Part shown: positions 55,906 through 64,000 of the stretch, piece by piece
Layout: every line of letters begins with the position of its first letter
Position numbering within the stretch: position 1 is the stretch's first letter
Source of the DNA: an uncultured Bacteriovoracaceae bacterium
GTDB lineage: Bacteria; Bdellovibrionota; Bacteriovoracia; Bacteriovoracales; Bacteriovoracaceae
Reading direction: 5' to 3'
Assembly (NCBI GenBank): GCA_938034385.1
Contig: CALHLC010000019.1
Location: 47,276 to 111,275 of the forward strand
DNA length: 64,000 nucleotides
Made by a program: the position numbers and the translations under genes
The notes under the pieces: model-generated
Told to the model about the DNA's origin: nothing
The model's database searches: none
What the model saw: only the letters and a program-made list of their open reading frames with translations

Positions 55906-56769
55906 GATATTTATACCTTTAACTGTTTTATGGTTTAGGTATGGTTTCAAATAGTCTTTTAAAAGAATATCTGAGACCTTACCTGCTTTACTAGAAGCAT
56001 GTCTGAAAAAGACCTTTCCATTTATCCTAATGGCAAAACCTTGATGAGATACATTGATATTCGTTCCAATATACTGCTCTATATCCCAATTTGGTCTAAC
56101 GATGTTTATGATGCTTCCGCTAGGAATCTTTTTTAAGTTTTCATCTTCGATAGCATTATCAATTGAAATATATGGCAAGCTAACTATTTCATCTTCGACC
56201 AAATTCGATAGAAGCTTTAGTTTTTCGAGCTTTTCAAGCTTCCTAGCTTCATCTATATCGAAGCCTTGAATGCGCCCAACATCCATTTTTTGATACCACT
56301 TAGTTTTTTGAATAGTAGCTTTAGCCAGTAAGGTAGATCTACTAACTTCATAAGTTGCATCATAAACTATATTTTTATTATCATTGATCCAGTCAAGACT
56401 AATAAAGTGATTTCTATTAAGGAAGCTAACTTCCCCTTTATAGCGAATTTCATTCATTTGCCCGAAAAAATCATCTATGTTATTTGAAAGAGCAAAAGCT
56501 AATACTGTTTCTACGAAAGTAGTACAATCAAACTTATCAAATCGAAATAAAGGATCTGCATCAAATTCGCCTGACTTGCCTTCTCCTAACGGTCCATCTT
56601 GATAGCTTTTTCCAAGTAAAGCATTACTAATAAATTCAATTTTTTGAACTTCATTTAAACCTTTGGAGTTTTCAAAAGTTTGATTTATAAACCTGGTATC
56701 ATATTGAGAAAACAAACGTGTATTAAAGCCTAGGGTAATTAAAATAAGTAAAATAATGTTTATCTTCAT
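55891..56769 (-). CDS. DUF1460-family exported amidase-like protein
   Basis: The 292-residue protein has a signal peptide and the DUF1460 signature. GKSYQDGPLGEG is followed by DPLFRFDKFDCTTFVETVLA (split here), whose DCTTF cysteine (about C82) is the expected nucleophile of an NlpC/P60-like fold. A catalytic histidine (HQGFAIRI) follows near 244. DUF1460 enzymes are thought to cleave muropeptides (N-acetylmuramoyl-L-alanine amidase-like). The ATG at 56769 begins the signal peptide; a TTG 2 codons earlier is less likely. Confidence 0.75.
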   Translation of the reverse strand: MKINIILLILITLGFNTRLFSQYDTRFINQTFENSKGLNEVQKIEFISNALLGKSYQDGPLGEGKSGEFDADPLFRFDKFDCTTFVETVLAFALSNNIDDFFGQMNEIRYKGEVSFLNRNHFISLDWINDNKNIVYDATYEVSRSTLLAKATIQKTKWYQKMDVGRIQGFDIDEARKLEKLEKLKLLSNLVEDEIVSLPYISIDNAIEDENLKKIPSGSIINIVRPNWDIEQYIGTNINVSHQGFAIRINGKVFFRHASSKAGKVSDILLKDYLKPYLNHKTVKGINILKLY

Positions 56770-56843
56770 ACTCAAGAAACTACAAAGTAATTACTAGATA
56801 TTCAATATTGCTAATTACTCAAAAGTAAAAAAATACACACCCC

Positions 56844-56865
56844 ATGACAAGGCATGTCATTTTTT
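56844..56865 (+). terminator. Hairpin with T-run in the leader of the right-hand glycan operon
   Basis: ATGACA (56844-56849) and TGTCAT (56855-56860) enclose a 5-base loop, and a T6 run follows. In the rightward direction this has an intrinsic-terminator layout but lies 50 bases before the SGNH gene and far from the last rightward gene. It could be a leader attenuator. The short stem leaves room for chance. Confidence 0.35.
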
Positions 56866-56916
56866 GAGTTTTACAAATGCTAACCTATAACCAACTCTAT
56901 TAGCAACGGAGGATTT

Positions 56917-58053
56917 TTGAAAAAAATTGCAAAATTTTTAGCATCAGCTTTTATCTTTTTTTCTATAGCTTATTTAAGCTTATTTATTGTTGATCTTGGA
57001 TTATACTTCCTAAGTTTGGAAAAAAATCAGTCACTTGTAGAGTCTCCCGAACCATATCTTGGAGATCAGTTTCTCCATCCATATTACTTTTTCTTTTTCA
57101 CAGATAAAGAGCATCAGCTTCAAGAGATAAATAGTTGGGGCCATGAGTTTCCATGGTTCGATAAGAGAGGCTTTGGTGGAGGGCTAGGGCCTGAAATGAA
57201 AGGAGATAGAGAACTAGCATTTATCTTGGGAGGCTCAACTGCTTTTGGATGGGCCGCATCTCAATACAATAAAGCAATCCCTCACATATTAAATAAAATA
57301 CAATCTAAATACTTCTTTGTTGGAGCAGGGGTACCATCTTGGAACTCTTATCAAGAATTCCTTAGACTTTCAAAAGAGATTATCAAGTATAAACCAAGTC
57401 TAGTCATCAGTTTAACCGGCTATAACGATATTATTAATAGCTACAGAAGAAGAAACCTCTCTATCCCTTTAGACTCTCCCGAATCTTATGAAGAGCTATA
57501 TGATTGGGTGGAGAATATTAGAAAGCAAGACTTTAGAAACCAAGCTTTAAAGAAATATTTTTATAACTCCACTCCGCTTGGAAGTTTACTTCTATTCCAA
57601 ATAAGAAAAAGATTTTTCAAAACAAATAAAAATGAAACTAAGTTTGAGAGTGCAAAAGGAAAACCTGTTGAATTTGAAAGCTACGAAGGGTTTGATTTAA
57701 AAAACTCTGCTAAAATTCTTAGTGGTCAAATACGAGACAATTTAGACTTGATGTACAACTTAAGTAAAGCATTTCAAATTAAATATGTCGCAATTCTACA
57801 ACCCATGCAAGACATCCACCCTCAAATATTCTCAAAAAAATCAGCACAACCCAGTGAGTACAACCTTTATTACGACAAGGTAATTAAACAAGTTAAAAAT
57901 AACGACCAAAACTATATTCTGAATTGGACGACACTTTTCAAAGACCTTAAGATTGAGGATATGAATACTTTATTTTCAGATGAGTGCCACTTTACCGATA
58001 AAGGCTATGAAGTAATGGCTAATAAAATTAATAATTTAATATTGAAGAAGTAG
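56917..58053 (+). CDS. Membrane-anchored SGNH-hydrolase-like protein
   Basis: The 378-residue protein has an N-terminal transmembrane segment and a periplasmic SGNH-type domain. LGGSTAFGWA (104-113) carries the block I serine, SLTGYNDI (near 165-172) is the block III GxND, and DECHFTDKGYE near 357 carries the C-terminal D-x-x-H. Such proteins add or remove acetyl groups on exported glycans. The start is TTG at 56917 with ACGGAGGA 5-6 bases upstream. It heads a rightward operon of glycan genes. Confidence 0.75.
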   Translation: MKKIAKFLASAFIFFSIAYLSLFIVDLGLYFLSLEKNQSLVESPEPYLGDQFLHPYYFFFFTDKEHQLQEINSWGHEFPWFDKRGFGGGLGPEMKGDRELAFILGGSTAFGWAASQYNKAIPHILNKIQSKYFFVGAGVPSWNSYQEFLRLSKEIIKYKPSLVISLTGYNDIINSYRRRNLSIPLDSPESYEELYDWVENIRKQDFRNQALKKYFYNSTPLGSLLLFQIRKRFFKTNKNETKFESAKGKPVEFESYEGFDLKNSAKILSGQIRDNLDLMYNLSKAFQIKYVAILQPMQDIHPQIFSKKSAQPSEYNLYYDKVIKQVKNNDQNYILNWTTLFKDLKIEDMNTLFSDECHFTDKGYEVMANKINNLILKK

Positions 58054-58058
58054 TAAGT

Positions 58059-59867
58059 TTGACGACGAAGGGAAAAATTTATTATTTTATCTCCAGCTTT
58101 ATTTTTTTAATATTCATTAGCTCTTATAATTATCCTGGTCTTTTTTCAAACCATCCACGACAAATGTATTTCAGTGCTTTAAATAATTTTCAATACTCCT
58201 TTGACTGGAACCCTGTTTTCCTAGAATTGATTTGGTTTGTCATCATAAAAATCTCAGGAAACCTTGGCTTATTTTATTTGTTTTTTTCAATAACAACTTT
58301 ACTCTCCTTAATTTTCATTTTTGATAATGTATGTAAAAAACATTGGTATAAAAATTTCCTAGCATTTGTAATTTTCTGCCTATCTCCCTTGTACTTGCTT
58401 TACTCTCCTCACCTTTATAAAGACATCCCTTTTAGTGCTATGATAGTAGCTGCCATTGCTATTATTAAATTTCAAAAGAACAAAATCTCTTATTACTCAT
58501 GGATACCTTTAATTTTAAGTGGTCTAATAAGACACAACGGATTACTATTGGCTGCATTTATAGTTTTTTATCAAAGCTGGTTGGTCAAGAAAAAGTTCGT
58601 TTCATCTTTAGCCTATTCACTTCTCTTTATTTTCTTATTCTTCTCTGCAAAGGTAATTCTTTTAAAATCAACTATTAAAGAACCTGGGGTCTCTGGTACT
58701 GCTCACCTATTACCTATGTTTGATGTTTCTGGAATAATTGCATTGCGCGACCAACCTCTCCCTAATAATCACTTTCTAAACTCTAAGACTGAAAAGCCAC
58801 TCGAGCATAGCATTTACAAGAAAATCTATAGATTTGATGACGTTGAACCTTTTCTTTATGACACTTCAAATATTGTTCTAATACATACCGAGACCGAAAA
58901 AAGTAATTTCTTTTCCTTTTGGCTCAAGACTATTCTCACAAATCCAAAAGAGTACATTTTACACAGGCTGAAATTTTTTATGTCTTTTATTACTGTTAAA
59001 GAAGATAATGGCCGATCAACTAGCAATGGAACCTTGCAAGAGCTACACAATAAAAAAAGTCTTCTTCATACAACATTGATAAGTCCAATTACAAACGCAT
59101 ATGTTAATTCTAATTTTATTTTCTACAACATTGAATATATTCTATTTTACATAATAGCTTCTCTTGCTTCTATTTTTCTTCTATATTTAAAAAAAGATGA
59201 CGTTCCTCACTACATCTCAATTCTTAATATCTCTGGCCTTTTTTATACCATGACCTATCTTTTCATAGGATCTTCTCCTGCATTCAAGTATGTCCTATTC
59301 CATCCATGGAGTGTCTTGATAGTTTATTTATATATTATTTTTTCTTATCGACTTAATATCAGAGAAAAAGTCAATCAACTGATGAGATCTAAAGCTATTT
59401 TCCTTTCCATTTTTTTTATTTTAGGTTGTACAAAGAATTACAGTTCAACATTTGATGAATATCTTTTTTGCATAAATCCTGAGACTCCTAGTGAACATTA
59501 TGTTGGCGAGCCTTATATCCATTCTTGCTTAACATTATTACAATTCATCCCAGATCATCCTCAATACTTAAATCAACTAAAGATATTATGTGTTGCTCAC
59601 AACCTAACAAAAGCTTGTAAGCTAAGTAAGAACTCATTTTCAATTCAAAGGTATTTAGAGGAAGTAGTAAAGAAAAACTGCTTTACAAAAATGAAATTCA
59701 ATCTAGAAAGATGTAAAAATCTAGATGATCAAATAAGAAGAAACACTGAATTGAAAAACTTTCAACCATTACTCAATGAGTTAATAAATAAAGGAAAAAC
59801 TAACTACTCTGACTTCAATGAATTGACTTGCAAATACTTCAAGGAACTTAAACAATGTTCAACATAG
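58059..59867 (+). CDS. GT-C-like polytopic membrane protein with C-terminal lipoprotein-like domain
   Basis: The 602-residue protein has about ten transmembrane helices to residue 430, with a charged loop HLYKDIPF between helices. This is the layout of GT-C glycosyltransferases that use polyprenyl-phosphate sugars. Residues 442-457 then read MRSKAIFLSIFFILGC, a textbook lipoprotein signal. The following 145 residues are soluble with seven or more cysteines and look like a Sel1/TPR-like helical domain. No stop separates the two parts. It may be a fusion or two overlapping genes with a second start at 59382. The start is TTG 58059, 5 bases after the SGNH gene. Confidence 0.65.
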   Translation: MTTKGKIYYFISSFIFLIFISSYNYPGLFSNHPRQMYFSALNNFQYSFDWNPVFLELIWFVIIKISGNLGLFYLFFSITTLLSLIFIFDNVCKKHWYKNFLAFVIFCLSPLYLLYSPHLYKDIPFSAMIVAAIAIIKFQKNKISYYSWIPLILSGLIRHNGLLLAAFIVFYQSWLVKKKFVSSLAYSLLFIFLFFSAKVILLKSTIKEPGVSGTAHLLPMFDVSGIIALRDQPLPNNHFLNSKTEKPLEHSIYKKIYRFDDVEPFLYDTSNIVLIHTETEKSNFFSFWLKTILTNPKEYILHRLKFFMSFITVKEDNGRSTSNGTLQELHNKKSLLHTTLISPITNAYVNSNFIFYNIEYILFYIIASLASIFLLYLKKDDVPHYISILNISGLFYTMTYLFIGSSPAFKYVLFHPWSVLIVYLYIIFSYRLNIREKVNQLMRSKAIFLSIFFILGCTKNYSSTFDEYLFCINPETPSEHYVGEPYIHSCLTLLQFIPDHPQYLNQLKILCVAHNLTKACKLSKNSFSIQRYLEEVVKKNCFTKMKFNLERCKNLDDQIRRNTELKNFQPLLNELINKGKTNYSDFNELTCKYFKELKQCST

Positions 59868-60733
59868 GGAAACTAAAGCTTAAAGCTCCTCGATTTTTAA
59901 AGATAATAAAGTTTATATTTACAATCATTCTCACTCTCTATTTTATAAGAAAACACGATTTTGAAACCAACATTATCATCTCTGCTTCTTCAATCCTAAG
60001 CGTCCTTCTTATTTTTTCAATTATAAACTACATAAGTTCATTCAAACAAACTCTTATCCTACAATCATTAGGCACAAGTGTTAACTACTTAACTTATTCT
60101 ACTTATCACTGGGCAAGTTCTTTTGTAACCGCCTTCCTGCCTAGTTTTATTTTCGGTGATGCATATAAGGTTATAGCGATCTCAAAAGATCTCAGTATTT
60201 CCAAAAAAACTCTTAGCAAATGCATATTAATTGATCGTCTTGGGACACTTCTATTGACCTTCTTGAGTGCTCTTTTTATTTTTGTTATAATTCAAAACAA
60301 AAACACCTTATCAAACTTTTCAATTATTTCTTTTACTCTTTTTTTCTTAATCACATTATTTTTCCTAGCAAAGTTTCTTTTCAACTTACTAAAAGTAAAA
60401 AAGAACATCATGAAAATCCTACTATGTACTTCCTGTATATACCTTTTACGGCCTATAATGATTTTAATATTGATTTTCGATATTCAAAAACTAGTAAATA
60501 TTGATCTATATTTTCACTCTATGTTATCTCAATCATTTGAACATATTCCCTTAACAATTTTCAACATAGGAATTGGTCATTATTTCCATAGTTATTTCTT
60601 GAACATGTCTAAGCTTTTCAACACAGACATAATTTATGATCAGTTCTTAATGCTTAAAATTCTCTCGAAGATTCTAGGTCTCTTCTTCTTCATCAGGATT
60701 TATGTTATTAGTAATATAAAAAAATCAACTTAA
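59855..60733 (+). CDS. Lysylphosphatidylglycerol-synthase-TM (AglD-like) membrane protein
   Basis: The 292-residue protein has about seven hydrophobic helices and a core SSFVTAFLPSFIFGDAYKVIAISKDL (split over about 86-111), with ILIDRLGTL soon after. These match the flippase-like LPG_synthase_TM family (UPF0104), in which related proteins move or modify lipid-linked sugars. AAGGA lies 8 bases before the ATG. It overlaps the preceding gene by 13 bases. The role in this locus is inferred. Confidence 0.75.
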   Translation: MFNIGKLKLKAPRFLKIIKFIFTIILTLYFIRKHDFETNIIISASSILSVLLIFSIINYISSFKQTLILQSLGTSVNYLTYSTYHWASSFVTAFLPSFIFGDAYKVIAISKDLSISKKTLSKCILIDRLGTLLLTFLSALFIFVIIQNKNTLSNFSIISFTLFFLITLFFLAKFLFNLLKVKKNIMKILLCTSCIYLLRPIMILILIFDIQKLVNIDLYFHSMLSQSFEHIPLTIFNIGIGHYFHSYFLNMSKLFNTDIIYDQFLMLKILSKILGLFFFIRIYVISNIKKST

Positions 60734-60778
60734 CCTTTGTACATTTCAAACTCATTCATTTATTATTGAACGAAAGCT

Positions 60779-62596
60779 ATGAACAACTCAGAACTTGAAC
60801 CATTTAAAATATCTACGTCTATTAAGATTTTATTTTTTATTTATCTTGTGCTTTCTTTTTATCTAGGTGTCTATTATGATGCTGGGTTAATGCAAGACGG
60901 AGCTCGCTACCTGGTACATTATCTCAACAGCGGTTACTTTTATGTCGACACAAATACTTGGAGATTCGGACCTATACTATTTCAACTACCAATCTCATTC
61001 ATCAGAGCAATACTGCCCCCCGAGATATTTATTAAATTTGCTTATAAACTTTTCTTGATAGCTTATTTCACTTACCCTCTCCTGGGTCTTTTTTGGTCAT
61101 TCAAAGTCTTAAAACTTTATAATAAAACCCAATACTTTACCTTTGCTTTAGTAGCACAATTAGTTGCTTTGGGAGCAGCTGAATATTTTTACTTTGTTGC
61201 TATAAATCAAGCTTTTTTATTCTTATTTCCTTGTATTTTCCATTTTTGTTTTGGTGAAGAAAAAAAAGCAACAACCTATTTTTTCTTATTAATGTTTGTT
61301 CTAGCTTTCATGCATCAAAGCTATATTTTGTTAACTCCTGTATTTTTAGCTTTAATCTTTTTAAACAAACACAGTCGCAAGCACAAAACAATTCAGTTAT
61401 TTTGTCTTTTTATTTTCTTTTTATTTCAATTTTACTTATCTTACATTTATATTTCTCCTACTTTGAACTCTTCAGCCGGGTCTACTTTTGACTTTGTTCA
61501 ATGGCCTTTTGCATCTAATGAATTACCGTGGAGTAAAAGGGGCATCAGCTTTTTATTAAGCTTTGCTCCAATATGCTTCTACCGAATACTGAAGGGTGTT
61601 AAGTTCAAAATTCTTTTCTTTTTAAGCACCGTTTTGGCAATCTATATTCTTTTATCTGATACATATTATGGACTCTACATACTTGAATCCAGAATGCTGA
61701 TTGCAGCAAACTTAGTTGCTATTTTATCACTTTTCACTTGGTCTCTATATAGAGATCAAAAACTATCTTACTTATTAAATTCTGTATTAGTTTTTATTCT
61801 CATTTTTAAAATCATCGATATTGGATTTGTAGGAACTAATTGGATTAAGAGATACGATCAAATCTTTAGTTTTTACAATGAAAAAGTGAAGCCCAATACT
61901 TGCTATATGTATACTTGCTTCCATGAAGATTTTGGAGTTTGGGATAATGATTTTATAAGACATATGCCAGTTCTAAAAGAGAGAAGCTTTACCTTAAATA
62001 ATTTTAAACCAATGATAGCTGCTCACTTAGATGACAACTCTTGCCAGGAGCTTGCCATTAGACATCCTGCAAATCTAGGGCATGCAAGCGACACAAAAGA
62101 AGGAACTTTTAGTACTCTTCATAACCTAATTAAATTTGATCAATCTTTCGTTGATCGCTACCAAGAATTCAGTAACTCTATTCACATTAAGGACTTATTA
62201 AGAAGTCACAATAAAATACTATTGGTTGGAAGGCATGAGCTACTCTTAGAATCTATAAGCTCACTCCAGCTCAATCTAAATTCAGAGCCGTTTCAAGCTA
62301 TAGAATTATGGAGCTCCAGTGAAGATGAACCTGAATTTGAAACTTATAGCACAATAGCCAACAAGAAGATGGAGATTAAAGCTTCAGACTCACTAAGCTT
62401 TAACATTACCCCAATGGGTGAAAATGATTGGGTTAAAATCGAATCTAACTCTGCACTTGGCCAACTATACTCTAACAAGGTTCCAAAAGTCTTTTCCTTT
62501 CACAACGACTCTTTGCAGGTACATCTCATTAACCAAGAAGGATACATTAGATCCTGGAAGAAATCAGGGGAATGTGTTTACGAGGTCACTAATTAA
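60779..62596 (+). CDS. Polytopic GT-C-like membrane protein, unknown
   Basis: The 605-residue protein has about ten transmembrane helices in the first 360 residues and a soluble C-terminal domain of about 240. The first external loop contains MQDGARYLVHYLNSGYFYV, reminiscent of the acidic motif loop of GT-C enzymes. The C-terminal soluble part ends in a beta-rich segment. It resembles the preceding 602-residue protein in layout but shares no obvious sequence. It probably acts on a lipid-linked sugar or glycan chain. Confidence 0.55.
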   Translation: MNNSELEPFKISTSIKILFFIYLVLSFYLGVYYDAGLMQDGARYLVHYLNSGYFYVDTNTWRFGPILFQLPISFIRAILPPEIFIKFAYKLFLIAYFTYPLLGLFWSFKVLKLYNKTQYFTFALVAQLVALGAAEYFYFVAINQAFLFLFPCIFHFCFGEEKKATTYFFLLMFVLAFMHQSYILLTPVFLALIFLNKHSRKHKTIQLFCLFIFFLFQFYLSYIYISPTLNSSAGSTFDFVQWPFASNELPWSKRGISFLLSFAPICFYRILKGVKFKILFFLSTVLAIYILLSDTYYGLYILESRMLIAANLVAILSLFTWSLYRDQKLSYLLNSVLVFILIFKIIDIGFVGTNWIKRYDQIFSFYNEKVKPNTCYMYTCFHEDFGVWDNDFIRHMPVLKERSFTLNNFKPMIAAHLDDNSCQELAIRHPANLGHASDTKEGTFSTLHNLIKFDQSFVDRYQEFSNSIHIKDLLRSHNKILLVGRHELLLESISSLQLNLNSEPFQAIELWSSSEDEPEFETYSTIANKKMEIKASDSLSFNITPMGENDWVKIESNSALGQLYSNKVPKVFSFHNDSLQVHLINQEGYIRSWKKSGECVYEVTN

Positions 62597-62646
62597 AGTT
62601 TAAATAATTAGTGCAATTTTAAGAACTCTATACCATAATTTCACTA

Positions 62647-63354
62647 ATGCTACACAATAAGAAAATTCTCTCCATTACTCCCGCTAGAGGTGGTAGCCAA
62701 GGGATTCCTCTTAAAAACCTTGCAAAAATTAATGATCAGACCCTGATTCAAATTACCGGAGAATTTTTAGCAAGTTGTGAGTTCATAGATAAACTCGTTT
62801 TATCTAGTGACCACCAAGGAATCATTGATGAAGCAAAAAATTATCACTTTGAAGTTCCTTTTACTCGACCGGCTAACATATCCGGTCATATGGCATCTGA
62901 TTTAGAAGTATTAACTCACGCTATTAACTTCTTTGAAAAAGAATGTAATGAGCATTTTGACATTATCTTGCTAATGCAAGTTACTACACCTATACGTCAA
63001 AAACAAAATATCCTTGATTGCATTAATTTACTAATTAAAGAAAACTTAGACTCTGTCTGGACTGTCTCTGAAGTTGATTCAAAATCTCATCCTTTAAAGC
63101 AACTCGCAATAGATAGTAATCAGAATCTATCTTATTTTTCTCCCGAAGGAGAACATATTGTCTCACGTCATCAACTCACTCCCACTTATAAACACAATGG
63201 TGTATGTTATGCATTCTCTAGAGACTGCTTAATGGAAAAAAAGAAAATCTTAACCAATAACTCAAAAGCAGTTATTGTGAATTATTTTTCAGAGAGCATA
63301 GATACTCCTGAAGAATTAGACATCACAAGACTAAAAGCAAATGGGAAGTTTTAA
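62647..63354 (+). CDS. Acylneuraminate cytidylyltransferase-like CMP-sugar synthetase
   Basis: The 235-residue protein has the family start ITPARGGSQGIPLKNL (residues 10-25), whose RGGSxGIPxKN binds CTP. MQVTTPIR (near 117-124) and NGVCYAFSRD complete the pattern. It activates a nonulosonic acid such as a sialic or pseudaminic/legionaminic acid to CMP-sugar. NeuB/NeuC-type genes are not in the window. It overlaps the next gene by 14 bases. Which acid is used cannot be read from the sequence. Confidence 0.82.
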   Translation: MLHNKKILSITPARGGSQGIPLKNLAKINDQTLIQITGEFLASCEFIDKLVLSSDHQGIIDEAKNYHFEVPFTRPANISGHMASDLEVLTHAINFFEKECNEHFDIILLMQVTTPIRQKQNILDCINLLIKENLDSVWTVSEVDSKSHPLKQLAIDSNQNLSYFSPEGEHIVSRHQLTPTYKHNGVCYAFSRDCLMEKKKILTNNSKAVIVNYFSESIDTPEELDITRLKANGKF

Positions 63355-64000
63355 CTCTCTTCATTACGCAATTAAAAATCAAATAATTCGAGATAATAAC
63401 GAATTTAAACATACGCTTCTTAATACTTACTTAGATCAAAGCAAAGCAAAGAAAGTCGTTTATAAACTAGTTGATCATTTTCTTGTCTTGAAATTTTCGG
63501 CTTACCTGAGTTTGATTTTCATATCATATTTCAGCATAAAACTAGATACTAGGAAAAACATTTTTTTATTTCCTATCTTAAAAAATGAATTAAAGTCCAT
63601 AAAATCAATTCAAAGCATACTTAGAAAGAATCCTTACCAATTAATAAAAAAGAGACTTTTTAATATCTCTCTGAAATTTCCATTACTTAAATTATATAGA
63701 TCTTTTAGGCTCTTTTGCTACTTAGAAAAAAAAATCCCTACTTTCTCCTTATTAAGGATTGCTCAATTAGTAGGGTTTTATTCGAGGCTACAATATCAAT
63801 TACCAAAAGACTTTAAGAGTCAGAAGAAATTAAGTATTGTAACCACTGAATCTAATCCCAACGGATTTGCTCTCATAGCTTTTTCAAATAGAAACAACAT
63901 TCCGCTAATATTCATGTCTCATGGAGAGCCAATCGCTCCTTCCATAAAGCACAATCTAGACCTCATCATTTTACCAGGTGCGAATAGTCGTGATTTTTAT
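63341..64000 (+). CDS. Partial gene at window end, probable glycan-transfer protein
   Basis: From ATG 63341 the frame stays open to base 64000 (220 residues), overlapping the NeuA-like gene by 14 bases in another frame. It contains a membrane-associated hydrophobic helix near residues 55-66 and then, near the window end, IPLIFMSHGEPIAPS and LDLIILPGANSRDFY. The second resembles the nucleotide-side domain of GT-B enzymes that process capsule or teichoic-type polymers (H-G followed by a glycan-binding loop). The gene continues beyond the window. Confidence 0.6.
   Translation, partial: MGSFNSLHYAIKNQIIRDNNEFKHTLLNTYLDQSKAKKVVYKLVDHFLVLKFSAYLSLIFISYFSIKLDTRKNIFLFPILKNELKSIKSIQSILRKNPYQLIKKRLFNISLKFPLLKLYRSFRLFCYLEKKIPTFSLLRIAQLVGFYSRLQYQLPKDFKSQKKLSIVTTESNPNGFALIAFSNRNNIPLIFMSHGEPIAPSIKHNLDLIILPGANSRDFY

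Overview
The window is a strongly AT-rich bacterial chromosome segment. Protein content points to a Gram-negative, diderm organism. Several features would fit the Bdellovibrionota (Bacteriovoracales-type predators or relatives): many lipoproteins and Sec-secreted proteins with no recognisable family, a PrkA kinase, a bL21 with a C-terminal extension, and use of TTG/GTG starts. The lineage is an inference from gene style, not from a marker-gene comparison. Nearly all of the sequence is coding. No stretch longer than 300 bases lacks a gene or gene remnant. I see no insertion sequence, prophage, integrase, CRISPR array or rRNA. One tRNA (His) is present.

Layout. (1) 1-9.4 kb is a surface-polysaccharide region: two methyltransferases, a GT2 glycosyltransferase, a Wzm/Wzt-type ABC exporter, a DUF115-like protein, galE, a decayed rfbF-like remnant, galU and a CysQ/IMPase-family phosphatase. 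(2) 9.4-20.2 kb holds recQ, a DegT-family aminotransferase, a thrombospondin-type-3 lipoprotein, metH, mgtE and a Crp/Fnr-family regulator. (3) 20.3-25.6 kb holds a lipoprotein and the conserved block rplU-rpmA-obg-rsfS-rlmH-pfkA. (4) 25.8-37.4 kb mixes secreted or outer-membrane proteins with a lone ChlI-like domain, glutamate dehydrogenase, an SLT-like hydrolase, parB/parA, nadA plus a cysteine desulfurase, and a SUMF1-like anchored protein. (5) 37.5-41.8 kb is a prkA - pseudouridine synthase - metallophosphoesterase operon. (6) 42-51 kb is a run of large exported proteins of unknown function. It includes a gene with about 34 tandem 24-bp repeats whose signal peptide is out of frame at a T7 tract. 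(7) 51-56.8 kb holds a YhiN-type flavoprotein, an orphan C5 DNA methyltransferase, a two-gene YeeE/YedE transporter, a paralogous pair of small membrane proteins, tRNA-His and a DUF1460 protein. (8) 56.9-64 kb is a second glycan locus: an SGNH protein, two GT-C-like polytopic proteins, a flippase-like protein, a NeuA-like CMP-sugar synthetase and a partial gene running off the end.

How the genes work together. The two ends are cell-envelope glycan loci, with nucleotide-sugar supply (GalE, GalU, NeuA-like), transfer, modification and export. The middle is housekeeping (ribosome assembly, NAD and methionine synthesis, Mg transport, glycolysis) interleaved with exported proteins of unknown role. 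The cysteine desulfurase next to nadA probably supplies the NadA iron-sulfur cluster. I do not see a complete defence or mobile system. The least explained parts are the 42-51 kb exported-protein block, the frameshifted repeat gene, the paralogous membrane pair at 54.2-55.0 kb and the GT-C protein with an internal lipoprotein-like signal.
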